From: Chitinophaga sp. Ak27
GTDB taxonomy: Bacteria; Bacteroidota; Bacteroidia; Chitinophagales; Chitinophagaceae
Assembly (NCBI RefSeq): GCF_012726295.1
Contig: NZ_JABAOB010000001.1
Location: forward strand, 434,001-498,000
Reading direction: 5' to 3'
DNA length: 64,000 bases
Numbering within the stretch: the stretch's first letter is position 1; every line of letters starts with the position of its first letter. A model generated the notes under the pieces. That model had not been told where the DNA came from, searched no databases, and worked only from the letters and a program-made list of their open reading frames with translations. Positions 9,482 to 18,728 of this stretch are shown one piece after another. Made by a program: the position numbers and the translations under genes.

Positions 9482-12400
9482 TTAAAAACCAACATTTACA
9501 CCAAAATTGAAAGTCCGGGCCTTGGGTAAGGCGTAAAACTCGATACCATAGGCAAAAGCCTGCGGATAGGTGGACACTTCCGGATCGTAACCGTTCTTAT
9601 ATTTCGTGATAAGGAAAGCATTCTGGACACCTGCATACAGGCGTAGGCTGTGCAAGTGAATACTTTCTACCAGCCTGCTGGAAAAGTTATACCCGAGTGC
9701 TATATTCTTACCCCTGATGAACGATCCATCATCCAGGTAGTGATCATCCTGTCGCAAAGAGGGTCCGTCAGAGTTGAGTCGCACTTTGGCGATTTTCGTT
9801 TGCTCGTTCGTCGGCGTCCAGGCATTGAGCACAGTTGTATAGCTATTAGCCAGTGTTTGCCGGTCTTCCGAAGTAGCATAGGCAAGGTTCAGCACTTTAT
9901 TACCCTGGCTCACCTGCAGGTCGAATAGTAAATCAAAATTTTTGTAAGAGAATTTATTAATCAGCTCCATGGTATAGGTAGGATAGGCATACCCAAGAAT
10001 TGTCCGGTCTTTACCATCGATCTTGCCATCACCATTGAGATCTTTTTCTTTCAGATCACCCGGCTTGGCGTTATAGGTTGCTGCTTTCGCCGCCTCCTCT
10101 GTGCTCCATACTCCTTCTCTTACCAGGCCGAAGAAAGTGCCCACCTGTTGCCCTACCCGCAGGATATTCGTTTGGTCGAGGAAGCCCGGGCCAGGGAATA
10201 TATCTTCATTATGCGTGCCCAGCGCCAGGATCTTATTGCGGTTCACAGTAAAGTTAATAGTCGTATTCCATTTGAAAGAGCCCGTCAGGTTATTGGTCAT
10301 TAATCCCACCTCGATCCCCCTGTTGCGCACCGAGCCGATGTTCTTCAGGATATTATCAAAACCGGAAGTTAACGGAACGGGAGCCGACAGCAGGAGATTC
10401 TTGGTCACCTTGTCGTATATGTCTGCCACAATATTGATTCGGTTATCGAATAAACCCATATCCACACCAAAATCAAACTGGTTAGTCTTCTCCCACTGGA
10501 GATCCGGGTTAGGCATGGTGCCCTGCACTTCACCGGTGGCTCTCGCGCCGTTGAATATGGCGGTATTGGATGTCAATGAGCTGATGGACTGGTACTGCCC
10601 TATCTCGGAATTGCCGGTACTGCCGTAACTAACCCTTAATTTAAGATCATTGATCACCCGGCTCTCCTTCAGGAATGGCTCTTCTGAAACGCGCCATGCA
10701 AAAGCCGCCGACGGGAAGAAGGCGTATTTGTGGTTGGCCCCAAACTTTGAAGAACCATCGTACCTGCCGGTAGCCGTAAAGAGGTACTTGTCTTTCAACG
10801 AATAGATGGCCCGGCCGAAGTAAGAATTGATCTGCCAGTTATAGGCGCTCGATGTAGGTGGATTGGGGACAGTAGCGGCGCCCAGGTTGTTCCACAGGTA
10901 AAAATCACCGTCAAAATTGGAAGCCGATGCACTTACGATTTCATAACTGTTCTTCGCCCATTCGGCCCCTAATACCACATTCAGGTTATTATCGCGATCA
11001 AACGCTTTTTTATACGTAAAATAGCTGGAACTCTGCCAGTATACTGCCTTGTCCGCATTCACGCCGGCGTTGATTTTTTGGTAAAGCCCCCGCTGAACAG
11101 CCGACCCGCTGGCAGCATTATTATTCTTATTGGTATTGATCTGACCAGAAAAGCTGGTCCGGAAGTCAAGGTCGTGGGTCAGGTGGATATTGAAATACGT
11201 ATTGCCGAGCACCACTGTCCTATTGTTGATATTGTATTTTGTCCGTAAGATATTCACCGGGTTGTCGGCGCCCTCTGAAGCAAGATGCATCCAGTTACCT
11301 CCCCACGTACCGTCGGGCATTTTTACGGGGATCATCGGCATTGCCTCCAGTACTTCACGGGTGGCAGTAAGGCCACCGACTCCGTCGTCCTGTATCCTTT
11401 CCTGGAAATAGGTGCCTGACAGGTTCAATCCGGTGCTCAACCAATTATTGACTTTGCTATCAACATTGATCCGCATCGAATACTTTTTGTTATAGGTTAA
11501 AAGCAACAGTGCTTCATCATCCTGGTAGCCATAATTCATACTGTACCGGAGATCTTCATTCCCTCCTGTTACAGACAAATTGTGGTTCTGAGAGAAGGTA
11601 GGCTTATAAACTTCCTTCTGCCAGTCCGTGTTATACCTGGGTGTCCCGTCCGGATTATATAAAGCCGGTTCCAATTTTGCGAAATCCGGGTAAGCCCTGC
11701 CCGGCACAAAGGCATATGCCGCCTTTTCCATGTCCTGGTATTCAGTGGAGTTGAGCACAGGGATTTCCCGGGGTAATACATTATAGCCACCCACAAAGCT
11801 ATAGTTTACCGTTGGCTTGGAATTGAACCCATGTTTTGTGGTAATGATGATAACGCCGCCGGACCCTCTCGCTCCGTAGATAGAAGTAGAAGACGCATCT
11901 TTCAAAACATCGATGGATGCGATATCATTAGGGTTGATTGTTGTATAGTCAACGCCAATAACACCGTCCACTACAAACAAAGGATTATTGGAGGCATTGA
12001 TAGAGTTGAACCCCCGGATATTAATGCGGTAGTCGCCGGGCCTGCCGGAATTAGTGGTAATATTCAACCCCGGCACCTGGCCTGCCAGTGCGCCCAGTGC
12101 ATTGGGAGATGGGCGCTCCCTGATCACGGCGGTATTAACGGAAGCCACCGACCCGGTTACATCCACTTTCCGTTGCGTTCCATAACCGATCACTACAACG
12201 TCTCCCAGCGATTTGCTGCTAAGCTTCATTTGTACGGTAAGAACGGTTTGATCTCCAACGGGTATTTCCATGGATTGATAACCGATATAGCTCACAAGCA
12301 GCACCGCCTGTGGCTGGACATGAATTTTGAAAAACCCTTTTTCATTGGTGATAACGGCATTCCGGGTCCCTTTTGCAAGAATAGTTACTCCTACAAGGGG

Positions 12401-12541
12401 CGCCTTGTTTTCATCCAGTACAGTTCCGGATATTTCTTTTGATTGCGTTTGGCCGTATACAGCCGTAAATGAAAGGAGAATAGTTAGACAACAACAGGAA
12501 AACAGTTGTTTAAATTGAATTACATGTAAGAGCCGATTCAT
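9482..12541 (-). CDS. SusC/RagA-family TonB-dependent outer-membrane transporter
   Basis: The protein has 1019 residues. A signal peptide ending near VYGQ is followed by a CarboxypepD_reg-like domain (residues about 35-105, SGTVLDENKAPLVGV), a plug domain starting at VVIGYGTQRKVDVTGSV, and a 22-strand barrel. A DLNGDGKIDGKDR loop resembles an EF-hand, common in SusC proteins. There is no STN domain before the CarboxypepD module, which fits regulation by the AraC protein rather than by a sigma/anti-sigma pair. It imports oligosaccharides across the outer membrane with TonB energy, in partnership with the SusD encoded just downstream. It is the first gene of the SusC-SusD-GH38 operon. Confidence 0.97.
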   Translation of the reverse strand: MNRLLHVIQFKQLFSCCCLTILLSFTAVYGQTQSKEISGTVLDENKAPLVGVTILAKGTRNAVITNEKGFFKIHVQPQAVLLVSYIGYQSMEIPVGDQTVLTVQMKLSSKSLGDVVVIGYGTQRKVDVTGSVASVNTAVIRERPSPNALGALAGQVPGLNITTNSGRPGDYRINIRGFNSINASNNPLFVVDGVIGVDYTTINPNDIASIDVLKDASSTSIYGARGSGGVIIITTKHGFNSKPTVNYSFVGGYNVLPREIPVLNSTEYQDMEKAAYAFVPGRAYPDFAKLEPALYNPDGTPRYNTDWQKEVYKPTFSQNHNLSVTGGNEDLRYSMNYGYQDDEALLLLTYNKKYSMRINVDSKVNNWLSTGLNLSGTYFQERIQDDGVGGLTATREVLEAMPMIPVKMPDGTWGGNWMHLASEGADNPVNILRTKYNINNRTVVLGNTYFNIHLTHDLDFRTSFSGQINTNKNNNAASGSAVQRGLYQKINAGVNADKAVYWQSSSYFTYKKAFDRDNNLNVVLGAEWAKNSYEIVSASASNFDGDFYLWNNLGAATVPNPPTSSAYNWQINSYFGRAIYSLKDKYLFTATGRYDGSSKFGANHKYAFFPSAAFAWRVSEEPFLKESRVINDLKLRVSYGSTGNSEIGQYQSISSLTSNTAIFNGARATGEVQGTMPNPDLQWEKTNQFDFGVDMGLFDNRINIVADIYDKVTKNLLLSAPVPLTSGFDNILKNIGSVRNRGIEVGLMTNNLTGSFKWNTTINFTVNRNKILALGTHNEDIFPGPGFLDQTNILRVGQQVGTFFGLVREGVWSTEEAAKAATYNAKPGDLKEKDLNGDGKIDGKDRTILGYAYPTYTMELINKFSYKNFDLLFDLQVSQGNKVLNLAYATSEDRQTLANSYTTVLNAWTPTNEQTKIAKVRLNSDGPSLRQDDHYLDDGSFIRGKNIALGYNFSSRLVESIHLHSLRLYAGVQNAFLITKYKNGYDPEVSTYPQAFAYGIEFYALPKARTFNFGVNVGF

Positions 12542-13136
12542 AAAGGGAATTAATTTGGTTGTGCAATAACTTTTAACGCGGAAAGGATAAGAATATAACC
12601 TGATCCAAAAATAGATATAGGCTGTGGGTTCTTCTACAATCGGTTTAATGGATACTTAAAGTATATTAACGTCTTTATGCTGTTATCTGTCGTTTTCTGA
12701 AAATTGTATGTTAATTTTGTAAACCACTATCTGTCAACCATCCTTTTTTGTAACAGAATCGCAATGCGCCTCTCGCCTGCTAAAGAAAATTTCGAAATCC
12801 ATATTGGAAAATAGCAAAGCCTCTTCTGTTCAAAATATTCGTTTTCCTAATGCTTAAACAAAATTTAGGTAGCGGTGGCAATGCGATAGGTACAGGTGAC
12901 ACCAGTTGGCAAACCTCTTTTTCCGCTATATCAACACTAATTTTGCAGGGTGATCAACAAACACTGTTGGAAATTTCTTTGACTTATGCAGCTATCAACC
13001 AAGCGGAATTTCATGTGCGCGAATCGCAAATGGAAACAGGAAAATTCAATAATATGTGCAGAAGACAATTGAAATAATGCGGAATCAGGAAAAAACGATT
13101 ATCATTATGAAAAACTAATCATTATTCAATCTTACA
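12542..13136. other. Long intergenic region upstream of the SusC gene
   Basis: Apart from the promoter candidate at 12606-12639 I see no clear gene. A 75-codon ATG frame at 12850-13077 (+) has no recognisable domain, signal or family resemblance, and lies in AT-rich DNA between two minus-strand genes; I do not call it. The part nearest 13136 is the 3' flank of the lanthipeptide-type gene. Confidence 0.5.
12606..12639 (-). promoter_or_regulatory. Candidate promoter of the SusC-SusD-GH38 operon
   Basis: On the minus strand the -7 element TATTTTTG (12606-12613) matches the Bacteroidota consensus TAnnTTTG exactly. A TTG at 12637-12639 could be the -33 element, with a 23-nt spacer that is slightly long. 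The leader to the SusC start would be about 60 nt. Confidence 0.5.
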
Positions 13137-13319
13137 TCATCCACAGCCAAAGGCGGCGCAAGTGTTATCGATGGCAGATCCGCAGGCAACGCAACTTCCA
13201 CTCTGCAATGTTCTAGTTGGTCTACCACCATTTATTTTAATCATTTCATTTTGAGAAAGGACGGAAATTTTAATTTTCCCGAGGGTAAGCTTCGTGGCCT
13301 TTTTGTTAACTTTCTTCAT
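13137..13319 (-). CDS. Class I lanthipeptide-type RiPP precursor, orphan
   Basis: This small gene encodes 60 residues from the ATG at 13319, with an upstream in-frame ATG at 13340 as a less likely start. The lysine-rich leader (MKKVNKKATKLTLGKIKISVL... ending in IKINGG) is the type seen in Bacteroidota lanthipeptide and GG-leader peptides, with the double glycine at residues 31-32. The 28-residue core has four Cys (in SCVAC, NTC and FGCG) and six Ser/Thr, a composition suited to thioether rings. Pinensins of Chitinophaga are known class I lanthipeptides. No LanB dehydratase, LanC cyclase, protease or transporter gene lies in this window, so modifying enzymes would have to act in trans or be lost. 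Confidence 0.72.
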   Translation of the reverse strand: MKKVNKKATKLTLGKIKISVLSQNEMIKINGGRPTRTLQSGSCVACGSAIDNTCAAFGCG

Positions 13320-13994
13320 AAAATAGGATTGGATTATCAAGCGATATAAATATTCATAATTAAGTGTATATTAATACTCAGCCATGTATTTCGCTGGATA
13401 TGGACATTACTTATAATGCCAAGGAGATTAACTTTAGGCGGCATATATCTTTCAATTCATATTAACAATTGCCATGGATCAACAAACAAGCACTTAGGCT
13501 TGATATCATGATTTTGACGAATAGAAAAACAATTAAAAGAATTAATACCATACTAGTCATATACATAAAAATTAAACAATATATATTTATTCGAAAAAGT
13601 AAAGTCTATTTATGAATCATTTACTTTGAAGTTGACACCGAGGGGGCAGCTTTTTCATTGTCATCCCATACTTTATATATGGAAGTTGTGTCTCGCAAGG
13701 ATATAAGAAAATGAAATAATCTGTAACGATGCGAATTTATATCAGCTCATATCATTTGGTAGGATATTAACTATTTTATACTTTCACTAGGTGATGTTCT
13801 TTTCGTAGCCGGAGTAAGAAAGTGAGTAGATTTCAAAGTACTGACATAATTCATTGAAATTCAATATATTGCGATATATGGGCGTCGTCTAGTCGTCCCG
13901 ACACCATTTTGTCCTGTTTTTTTTCTGTAAAAGCCTTACCCGGCGTGATTTGGAGGATCAGGGATCAAGTTCAAATCTTAGGGAAACTTAAGCA
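13320..13994. other. AT-rich intergenic region, no gene seen
   Basis: About 675 nt upstream of the precursor gene and downstream of the membrane regulator. It is strongly AT-rich with frequent stops in all frames. The promoter of the precursor must lie here, but I could not fix it. The stretch at 13885-13990 has weak tRNA-like words that do not fold. Confidence 0.5.
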
Positions 13995-14891
13995 TTAAAC
14001 GCCAATTTCAAGTTTATATCCTTTGCCACGTACAACGACAATCTTAATATTTGGATCAAGTTCTAGTTTTTTTCTGAGCTTTGATATGAACATATCCAGG
14101 CTACGACCTACAATAACACCTTCATCTTCCCATATCTCTTTTTGAATCCTGCTTCTCTCAATAGTCTCATTTGGAGATAATGCGAAAATATGCAGTACAC
14201 GGGTTTCAGTGCCGGTCAAGTCTGTCGTTTGTCCATTTATTATGAGCTTACGATTTTTCGCATCAAACGAGACAGAGCCCAAAGTAATCAAGCCCGTATG
14301 CTGATCATCCCCGGCAGGTAAAGCACCTCGCGGCTTAACAGATCTCAAGAAAATAAATCCAACAAATGCTAAAACCGATAGGCTGCCCAGAAGGGAAGCC
14401 TTCTTTACAATATTTATGTGCGCCGGCTTAAACTTAATGTCCATTATATAACATGCCGTGGGTTGCTTTCTTCCTCTACATGTTATAATATCATCTTTTT
14501 TACTTGCGGAAATAGCAAATCCATAGGCTACAGTGGCGTTGCCACAGTTAAGCATGTTAACAACATAATCACCTGCCAGCGGGTCTTTTGCTAACAAACG
14601 TTGCGTAATACTTACAAGTGAGTCGGGTTGAAAAGTAAAAGCATTCTCAAAGCTGATCTGGTATTCATTCTCCCCTATCGTTTTTACCGGAAGTATCCTT
14701 GACGTACTGTCGCCCGACTGTAAAAGCAGTTCATGTCCGATTCTGCGGAGTAAAACTCCCCTTCTGGCGATGTCAAAATCGTCGCTTCCTTTCATGCTGA
14801 AGGCCACGCAGATTATGGAGATAAACGAGAGTAATATCAATCCAAACAGGTACTTGCGTTTCCCGGAGAGGGGATTTCGGCTATCCAACAT
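13995..14891 (-). CDS. Membrane-anchored winged-helix transcriptional regulator
   Basis: The protein has 298 residues. A transmembrane helix near the N terminus (YLFGLILLSFISIICVAF) is followed by about 120 residues likely in the periplasm, with Cys-containing segments (NMLNCGNATVAYG, ITCRGRKQPTACYI). A second helix (LLGSLSVLAFVGFIFL, about residue 170) leads to a C-terminal OmpR-type winged-helix domain (residues about 200-298, including DLTGTETRVLHIFA and a VRGKGYKLE ending). It resembles CadC/ToxR in principle but with the DNA-binding domain at the C terminus. Its signal and targets are unknown. It is divergent from the secreted protein gene at 15073 and may control it. Confidence 0.82.
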   Translation of the reverse strand: MLDSRNPLSGKRKYLFGLILLSFISIICVAFSMKGSDDFDIARRGVLLRRIGHELLLQSGDSTSRILPVKTIGENEYQISFENAFTFQPDSLVSITQRLLAKDPLAGDYVVNMLNCGNATVAYGFAISASKKDDIITCRGRKQPTACYIMDIKFKPAHINIVKKASLLGSLSVLAFVGFIFLRSVKPRGALPAGDDQHTGLITLGSVSFDAKNRKLIINGQTTDLTGTETRVLHIFALSPNETIERSRIQKEIWEDEGVIVGRSLDMFISKLRKKLELDPNIKIVVVRGKGYKLEIGV

Positions 14892-15072
14892 ACCATTTAC
14901 AATTTATTTTACAAAGGTTACATTATTATTTACAATCCAGATTTCCAGGCTGAAAAGCGGGAAGTTAATTTCGTTGAAATCAATTTTATAAGATATGAAA
15001 AATAAAAAAAATGCCTTCAACGGATCTGATTTATCGGGGGATAGATCTATGTTAATTAAACCTACCAAAAAT

Positions 15073-15639
15073 ATGAAAAAAGTTATTTATGCGCTGATCT
15101 TACCAATGGTTGTGGTAACCGGGTTAGTATTTGCTAATCGCGAAATCAAAAATGAAACTTCTAAAAAAACAACCCCAAAGCCACTCTCTGCTGCTGAAAT
15201 GAAAGCCGAAAGAGAAAAATGGGAGGCTACCCCTGCCGGTATAAAGTTCAAAAAATGGGAAGCGTCTCCCGAAGGTAAAAAAGTGCTTGCCGGGGCTGCG
15301 AAAATAAGTAAGTATACAAGTACTTTTACCAGCATGGAGGCAGTTGTAACTTCTCTTTCCCTTCCGTCAGGCTCACGATTAGGTTTCGGAGTGATGGCCA
15401 GGATTAATGGTGACGATTATATTCTTAGTTTTGGGCCGGAAAGGCCTGACAAGAATTTTTTGAACTTTAACAATGAATTTCAGCAGTTGCACAGCCTGAA
15501 AGTTAACGACAAGATAATTATAAGAAGCCATAGTGTATCGTACGCTCCCAAGTATTCATATCCAATAGTATCGGGCGACTATGTAGAACGAGATAGTAAG
15601 ATAATTTATAAACGTGCCTTCCGCAAAGGCGGTTGCTGA
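15073..15639 (+). CDS. Secreted protein of unknown function
   Basis: From the ATG at 15073 the product has 188 residues and starts with a clean signal peptide (MKKVIYALILPMVVVTGLVFA). An upstream in-frame ATG at 14995 would add 26 hydrophilic residues before the signal, so I prefer 15073. After the signal there is a short tandem motif, KWEATPAG then KWEASPEG, about 14 residues apart, followed by a predicted beta-rich domain ending in KGGC. I recognise no family. It is divergent from the membrane-anchored winged-helix regulator, separated by about 180 nt, so the pair may form a sensor and response unit. Confidence 0.65.
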   Translation: MKKVIYALILPMVVVTGLVFANREIKNETSKKTTPKPLSAAEMKAEREKWEATPAGIKFKKWEASPEGKKVLAGAAKISKYTSTFTSMEAVVTSLSLPSGSRLGFGVMARINGDDYILSFGPERPDKNFLNFNNEFQQLHSLKVNDKIIIRSHSVSYAPKYSYPIVSGDYVERDSKIIYKRAFRKGGC

Positions 15640-15658
15640 CATCACAGCATTAAAGAAG

Positions 15659-15689
15659 AAGCCTTACGCGTTGAGTTGTAAGGCTTTTT
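15659..15689. terminator. Rho-independent terminator
   Basis: AGCCTTAC (15660-15667) pairs with GTAAGGCT (15678-15685), followed by a run of T. It ends the secreted-protein gene and, being roughly symmetric, may also serve the convergent beta-helix gene. Confidence 0.8.
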
Positions 15690-15697
15690 GCTTTGCG

Positions 15698-16735
15698 TCA
15701 GCGGCTAACGGATGATCTGAAAAGGCCTGCAGGAATATTATGCCCGGCTGAAGCGGCTGACGGGTGCAGGTAATTTCTGGGAATGGTATCAGTGTCCACC
15801 ACATGCAGCAATACTTTCCCTGATCTCTGGACGTCTTTTGTCACCGGCATTGTCTTATCATCGTTTTCAATAACACCATTGTTATTTAATCCCAGGAATA
15901 TCTTATTATCGGTGATGAGGGAATTAGTGAAAGTATAGTGGGGCGTAAAATCCTTCATGCCAATCCAAAAGCAACTATTATTGGCAATAATATTGTCTTT
16001 AAAAACAAAGTCCGAATATTTTCCAAACCAAATAGCGCCTTCATAAGCACCGTATATAATTGAATTAGTCAGGGAGAACCCATTTACGGAAACAAATAAC
16101 AAAAGCGCATTTTTGCATTCATAAAAAATGCTATGATCCACTTTAATTCCACTCCCTTGTGCAAACAAGGCGCCTTGTATGGGTGCTGAATTCCTATTAC
16201 CTGTAAAAATACACTGGGATACCTCCATATCTTTCAGTTCAGGAAAGTGTCGTTCAATTGCATAATAATAGACTACAGCGGGATTTGCATTTCCCACAAA
16301 CTTCAGTCCCTTAAAACAGGTGTTGTTTCTTTCCACCTGGAAACCGGCACAATGATCAAACTTACCCCAGTTCTTATTATTTGGAGAGATGGATTGAATT
16401 ACCGGCATTTTTGACGGCAGCCAGCCGGGATCATCCGGCAGGATAACCGCTTCTATGGTAAATCGAGCAGTATCGTTATTCGTCTTAAAAGGTTTTAGTA
16501 CTACCTGGTCTGTAAGTATATATAAACCGGGAGCAAGTTTTATGGTAACCGGCTCTTTGCCGGTAAAATCACCAACACGGCTAACTGCTTTGTCAAGGCT
16601 TAACAGGGGATCATTTATAGTTCCAGTTGCATTATCCCTGCCTTTCGCCGGATCTACAAACAGAGTTTGCGCTGCAGATCTTTTTGTACCGATTAGCAGC
16701 AACAGCAATAATCCGATAATTATTTTACATCTCAT
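15698..16735 (-). CDS. Secreted right-handed beta-helix protein
   Basis: This 345-residue protein has a signal peptide (IIIGLLLLLLIGTKRSAAQ) and then LFVDPAKGRDNATGT, the entry typical of pectate-lyase-like beta-helix proteins. The rest shows repeated short strands with Asn-rich turns (CFKGLKFVGNANP, FSLTNSIIYGAYEGAIW, FKDNIIANNSCFW, FTNSLITDNKIF) that fit coils of a parallel beta helix. This fold occurs in polysaccharide lyases and hydrolases, but I see no catalytic set that selects one activity. It may act on a glycan outside the cell or be a binding protein. It stands alone, divergent from the peptidase E gene. Confidence 0.7.
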   Translation of the reverse strand: MRCKIIIGLLLLLLIGTKRSAAQTLFVDPAKGRDNATGTINDPLLSLDKAVSRVGDFTGKEPVTIKLAPGLYILTDQVVLKPFKTNNDTARFTIEAVILPDDPGWLPSKMPVIQSISPNNKNWGKFDHCAGFQVERNNTCFKGLKFVGNANPAVVYYYAIERHFPELKDMEVSQCIFTGNRNSAPIQGALFAQGSGIKVDHSIFYECKNALLLFVSVNGFSLTNSIIYGAYEGAIWFGKYSDFVFKDNIIANNSCFWIGMKDFTPHYTFTNSLITDNKIFLGLNNNGVIENDDKTMPVTKDVQRSGKVLLHVVDTDTIPRNYLHPSAASAGHNIPAGLFRSSVSR

Positions 16736-17025
16736 GCGTCAATGATTACAGGTTAAACAGCGTAGATAAGTTGGAGATATCCACTTATTCCGGGAAAAAT
16801 TTGCGTTAAACCAATCTAACTATTTCTATTATTTTTTTTGTTACCGCTGATCAATTAAATAATGTAAATACATTATTTATTCACTGCCAATTGCACAAAT
16901 CCCCTTTTAATCTGTCTGAAATGCCCCTTGTCCAATACATCTTATTATTCGATTTTTGCTTGCTGGCCTGCTGAAAGTATATCATGAAGACAGGCAGCGC
17001 AATCTCCTGGTCAAAGCAAGCAACC

Positions 17026-17691
17026 ATGAAAGTTCTTCTCACTTCCGCCGGCATCAGCAACACCAGCATTCACAACGCGCTGGTTGATCTCCTTGGGAAA
17101 CCAGTTGCCGAAGCCAGCGCCCTTTTTATACCCACCGCCATTTACGCCTTGCCTGGCGGGACTGACATAGCACGCAGGGTAATTAACGGATCACTCGGTG
17201 ATCCATTCTGCGAATTGGGCTGGAAGTCGTTGGGTGTGCTGGAGCTTACTTCGTTGCTCAGCATTAAACAGGCGCTTTGGGTTCCCATGCTCGAGGGAAC
17301 CGACGCCTTGCTGGTAGGGGGTGGTGACTGCCAGTATCTTGCCTACTGGATGCAGCACTCCGGGTTGGCAGACCTCTTGCCATCTCTGCTGCACAAGATG
17401 GTCTATGTAGGATTGAGCGCGGGAAGTATGGTGATGACCCGCTTTGGAACGACATATGGTCACCATATACTGCCAGCCGAAAGCAGCAAGTCGCTGGGAT
17501 TACTTGATTTTGCCCTGCATCCGCACCTGGATCATGAATGGTTTCCGGAGAATTCGCTGGCCAACCTGGAAAAGTTAGCGGCTGCATTACCCATGCCTTC
17601 CTATATGATTGACGATCAAACCGCCATTAAGGTAACTGATGGCGCCATTGAAGTCATCTCTGAAGGACACTGGAAGTTATTTACTCCTTGA
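17026..17691 (+). CDS. pepE: Peptidase E (S51 family, alpha-aspartyl dipeptidase)
   Basis: From the ATG at 17026 the product has 221 residues, close to the family norm; an earlier ATG at 16984 adds 14 residues with no family resemblance. The Ser nucleophile is in GLSAGSMV, preceded by the glycine-rich LLVGGGDCQYLAYWM. The His of the triad is probably in HPHLDHEW. Family members cleave Asp-X dipeptides in the cytoplasm. A weak hairpin (AGACCA at 17758 with TGGTCT at 17774, then T residues) may end the transcript. Confidence 0.88.
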   Translation: MKVLLTSAGISNTSIHNALVDLLGKPVAEASALFIPTAIYALPGGTDIARRVINGSLGDPFCELGWKSLGVLELTSLLSIKQALWVPMLEGTDALLVGGGDCQYLAYWMQHSGLADLLPSLLHKMVYVGLSAGSMVMTRFGTTYGHHILPAESSKSLGLLDFALHPHLDHEWFPENSLANLEKLAAALPMPSYMIDDQTAIKVTDGAIEVISEGHWKLFTP

Positions 17692-17860
17692 TATTCTCCA
17701 CTATGCTATACTCCACTCCAGGTGATATTTCTCCAGATACTACCCTTCCTATATACCAGACCAAGATGCTTCCTGGTCTTTCAATTGAGTGTTTAGCATT
17801 TATAGTGATTTATGTCCTTTGATATCATAGCGCGGTACAAAATTTGACGTGCGAATCATT

Positions 17861-18721
17861 ATGAGCAGGCAAATTTTTAACAAGTACATCAACATCGACG
17901 GCTTCGACATTTTTTACCGTGAAGCCGGCAACCCAAAAAGTCCATCCATACTACTTCTGCATGGGTTTCCCACCTCGTCCGTCATGTTTAAAAATCTGAT
18001 GGTGGTTCTCTCCGGTAAATTTCACCTCATTGCACCTGATTACCCTGGCTTCGGGTTCAGCGCATTTCCCGGCCGGAGTAAATTTGAATACTCGTTTCAA
18101 AATATATCCGCCTGTATTAACCGGTTCACGGAAGCAATCGGTTTAAAAACATTCACCGTTTATCTCCATGATTATGGCAGCGCTGTTGGACTGCGATTAG
18201 CCGTGCACCATCCTGAGAAGATAGACGGGATCATTGTTCAGAACGGCAATGCCTATGCGGAAAGTATCGGCTCAAGTTGGGACGAGACAATAGACTACTG
18301 GGAACATCCCACAGAAGAAAAGAAACAAAAGGTATATGCTTTTTTGAGCGAAGAAGGTACAAAGATGCAGTACACAGCCGGCGTACCAGACACCCTCCTC
18401 TCTCGCGTAAGCCCGGAAACCTGGCGGCTGGACTGGGAACGCATGTCCCGGCCCGGCAATATTGAAATGCAGTATGAGCTTAACTGCACGTATAAAAGCA
18501 ATATCGACATGTTTCCTGCCTTCCAGGAATATTTCCGTACCCATCAGCCCCCGGCCCTGGTAATGTGGGGAAAATATGACCCGTTTTTCAGTGTATCCGA
18601 AGCATATTGTTACAGACAGGACCTACCTGATGCACAGATCCATATCATTGAGGGATCTCATATGCTGCTGGAAACAAATTTTGATGAGGTGTTGGGATTT
18701 ATCAATGATTTTCTAAGCTGA
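17861..18721 (+). CDS. Alpha/beta hydrolase, epoxide hydrolase-like
   Basis: The protein has 286 residues from the ATG at 17861; a GTG four codons earlier is an alternative. The oxyanion region is LLLHGFPTSS. The nucleophile position is Asp in LHDYGSAVG, so the closest relatives should be epoxide hydrolases or haloalkane dehalogenase-like enzymes rather than esterases. The acid is likely Asp in WGKYDPFF and the base His in EGSHMLLE. No signal peptide is visible, so it is cytoplasmic. The substrate is unknown. It ends 7 nt before the convergent DUF1801 gene. Confidence 0.85.
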   Translation: MSRQIFNKYINIDGFDIFYREAGNPKSPSILLLHGFPTSSVMFKNLMVVLSGKFHLIAPDYPGFGFSAFPGRSKFEYSFQNISACINRFTEAIGLKTFTVYLHDYGSAVGLRLAVHHPEKIDGIIVQNGNAYAESIGSSWDETIDYWEHPTEEKKQKVYAFLSEEGTKMQYTAGVPDTLLSRVSPETWRLDWERMSRPGNIEMQYELNCTYKSNIDMFPAFQEYFRTHQPPALVMWGKYDPFFSVSEAYCYRQDLPDAQIHIIEGSHMLLETNFDEVLGFINDFLS

Positions 18722-18728
18722 AAGTTCA

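Noticed and set aside
12850..13077. 75-codon ATG frame on the + strand
   Set aside because: No domain, signal or family likeness, and it lies in AT-rich DNA between minus-strand genes; probably chance.
13885..13990. tRNA-like words (TCCCGACA and GTTCAAATC)
   Set aside because: The parts are in the wrong order and the arms do not pair; no cloverleaf can be drawn.
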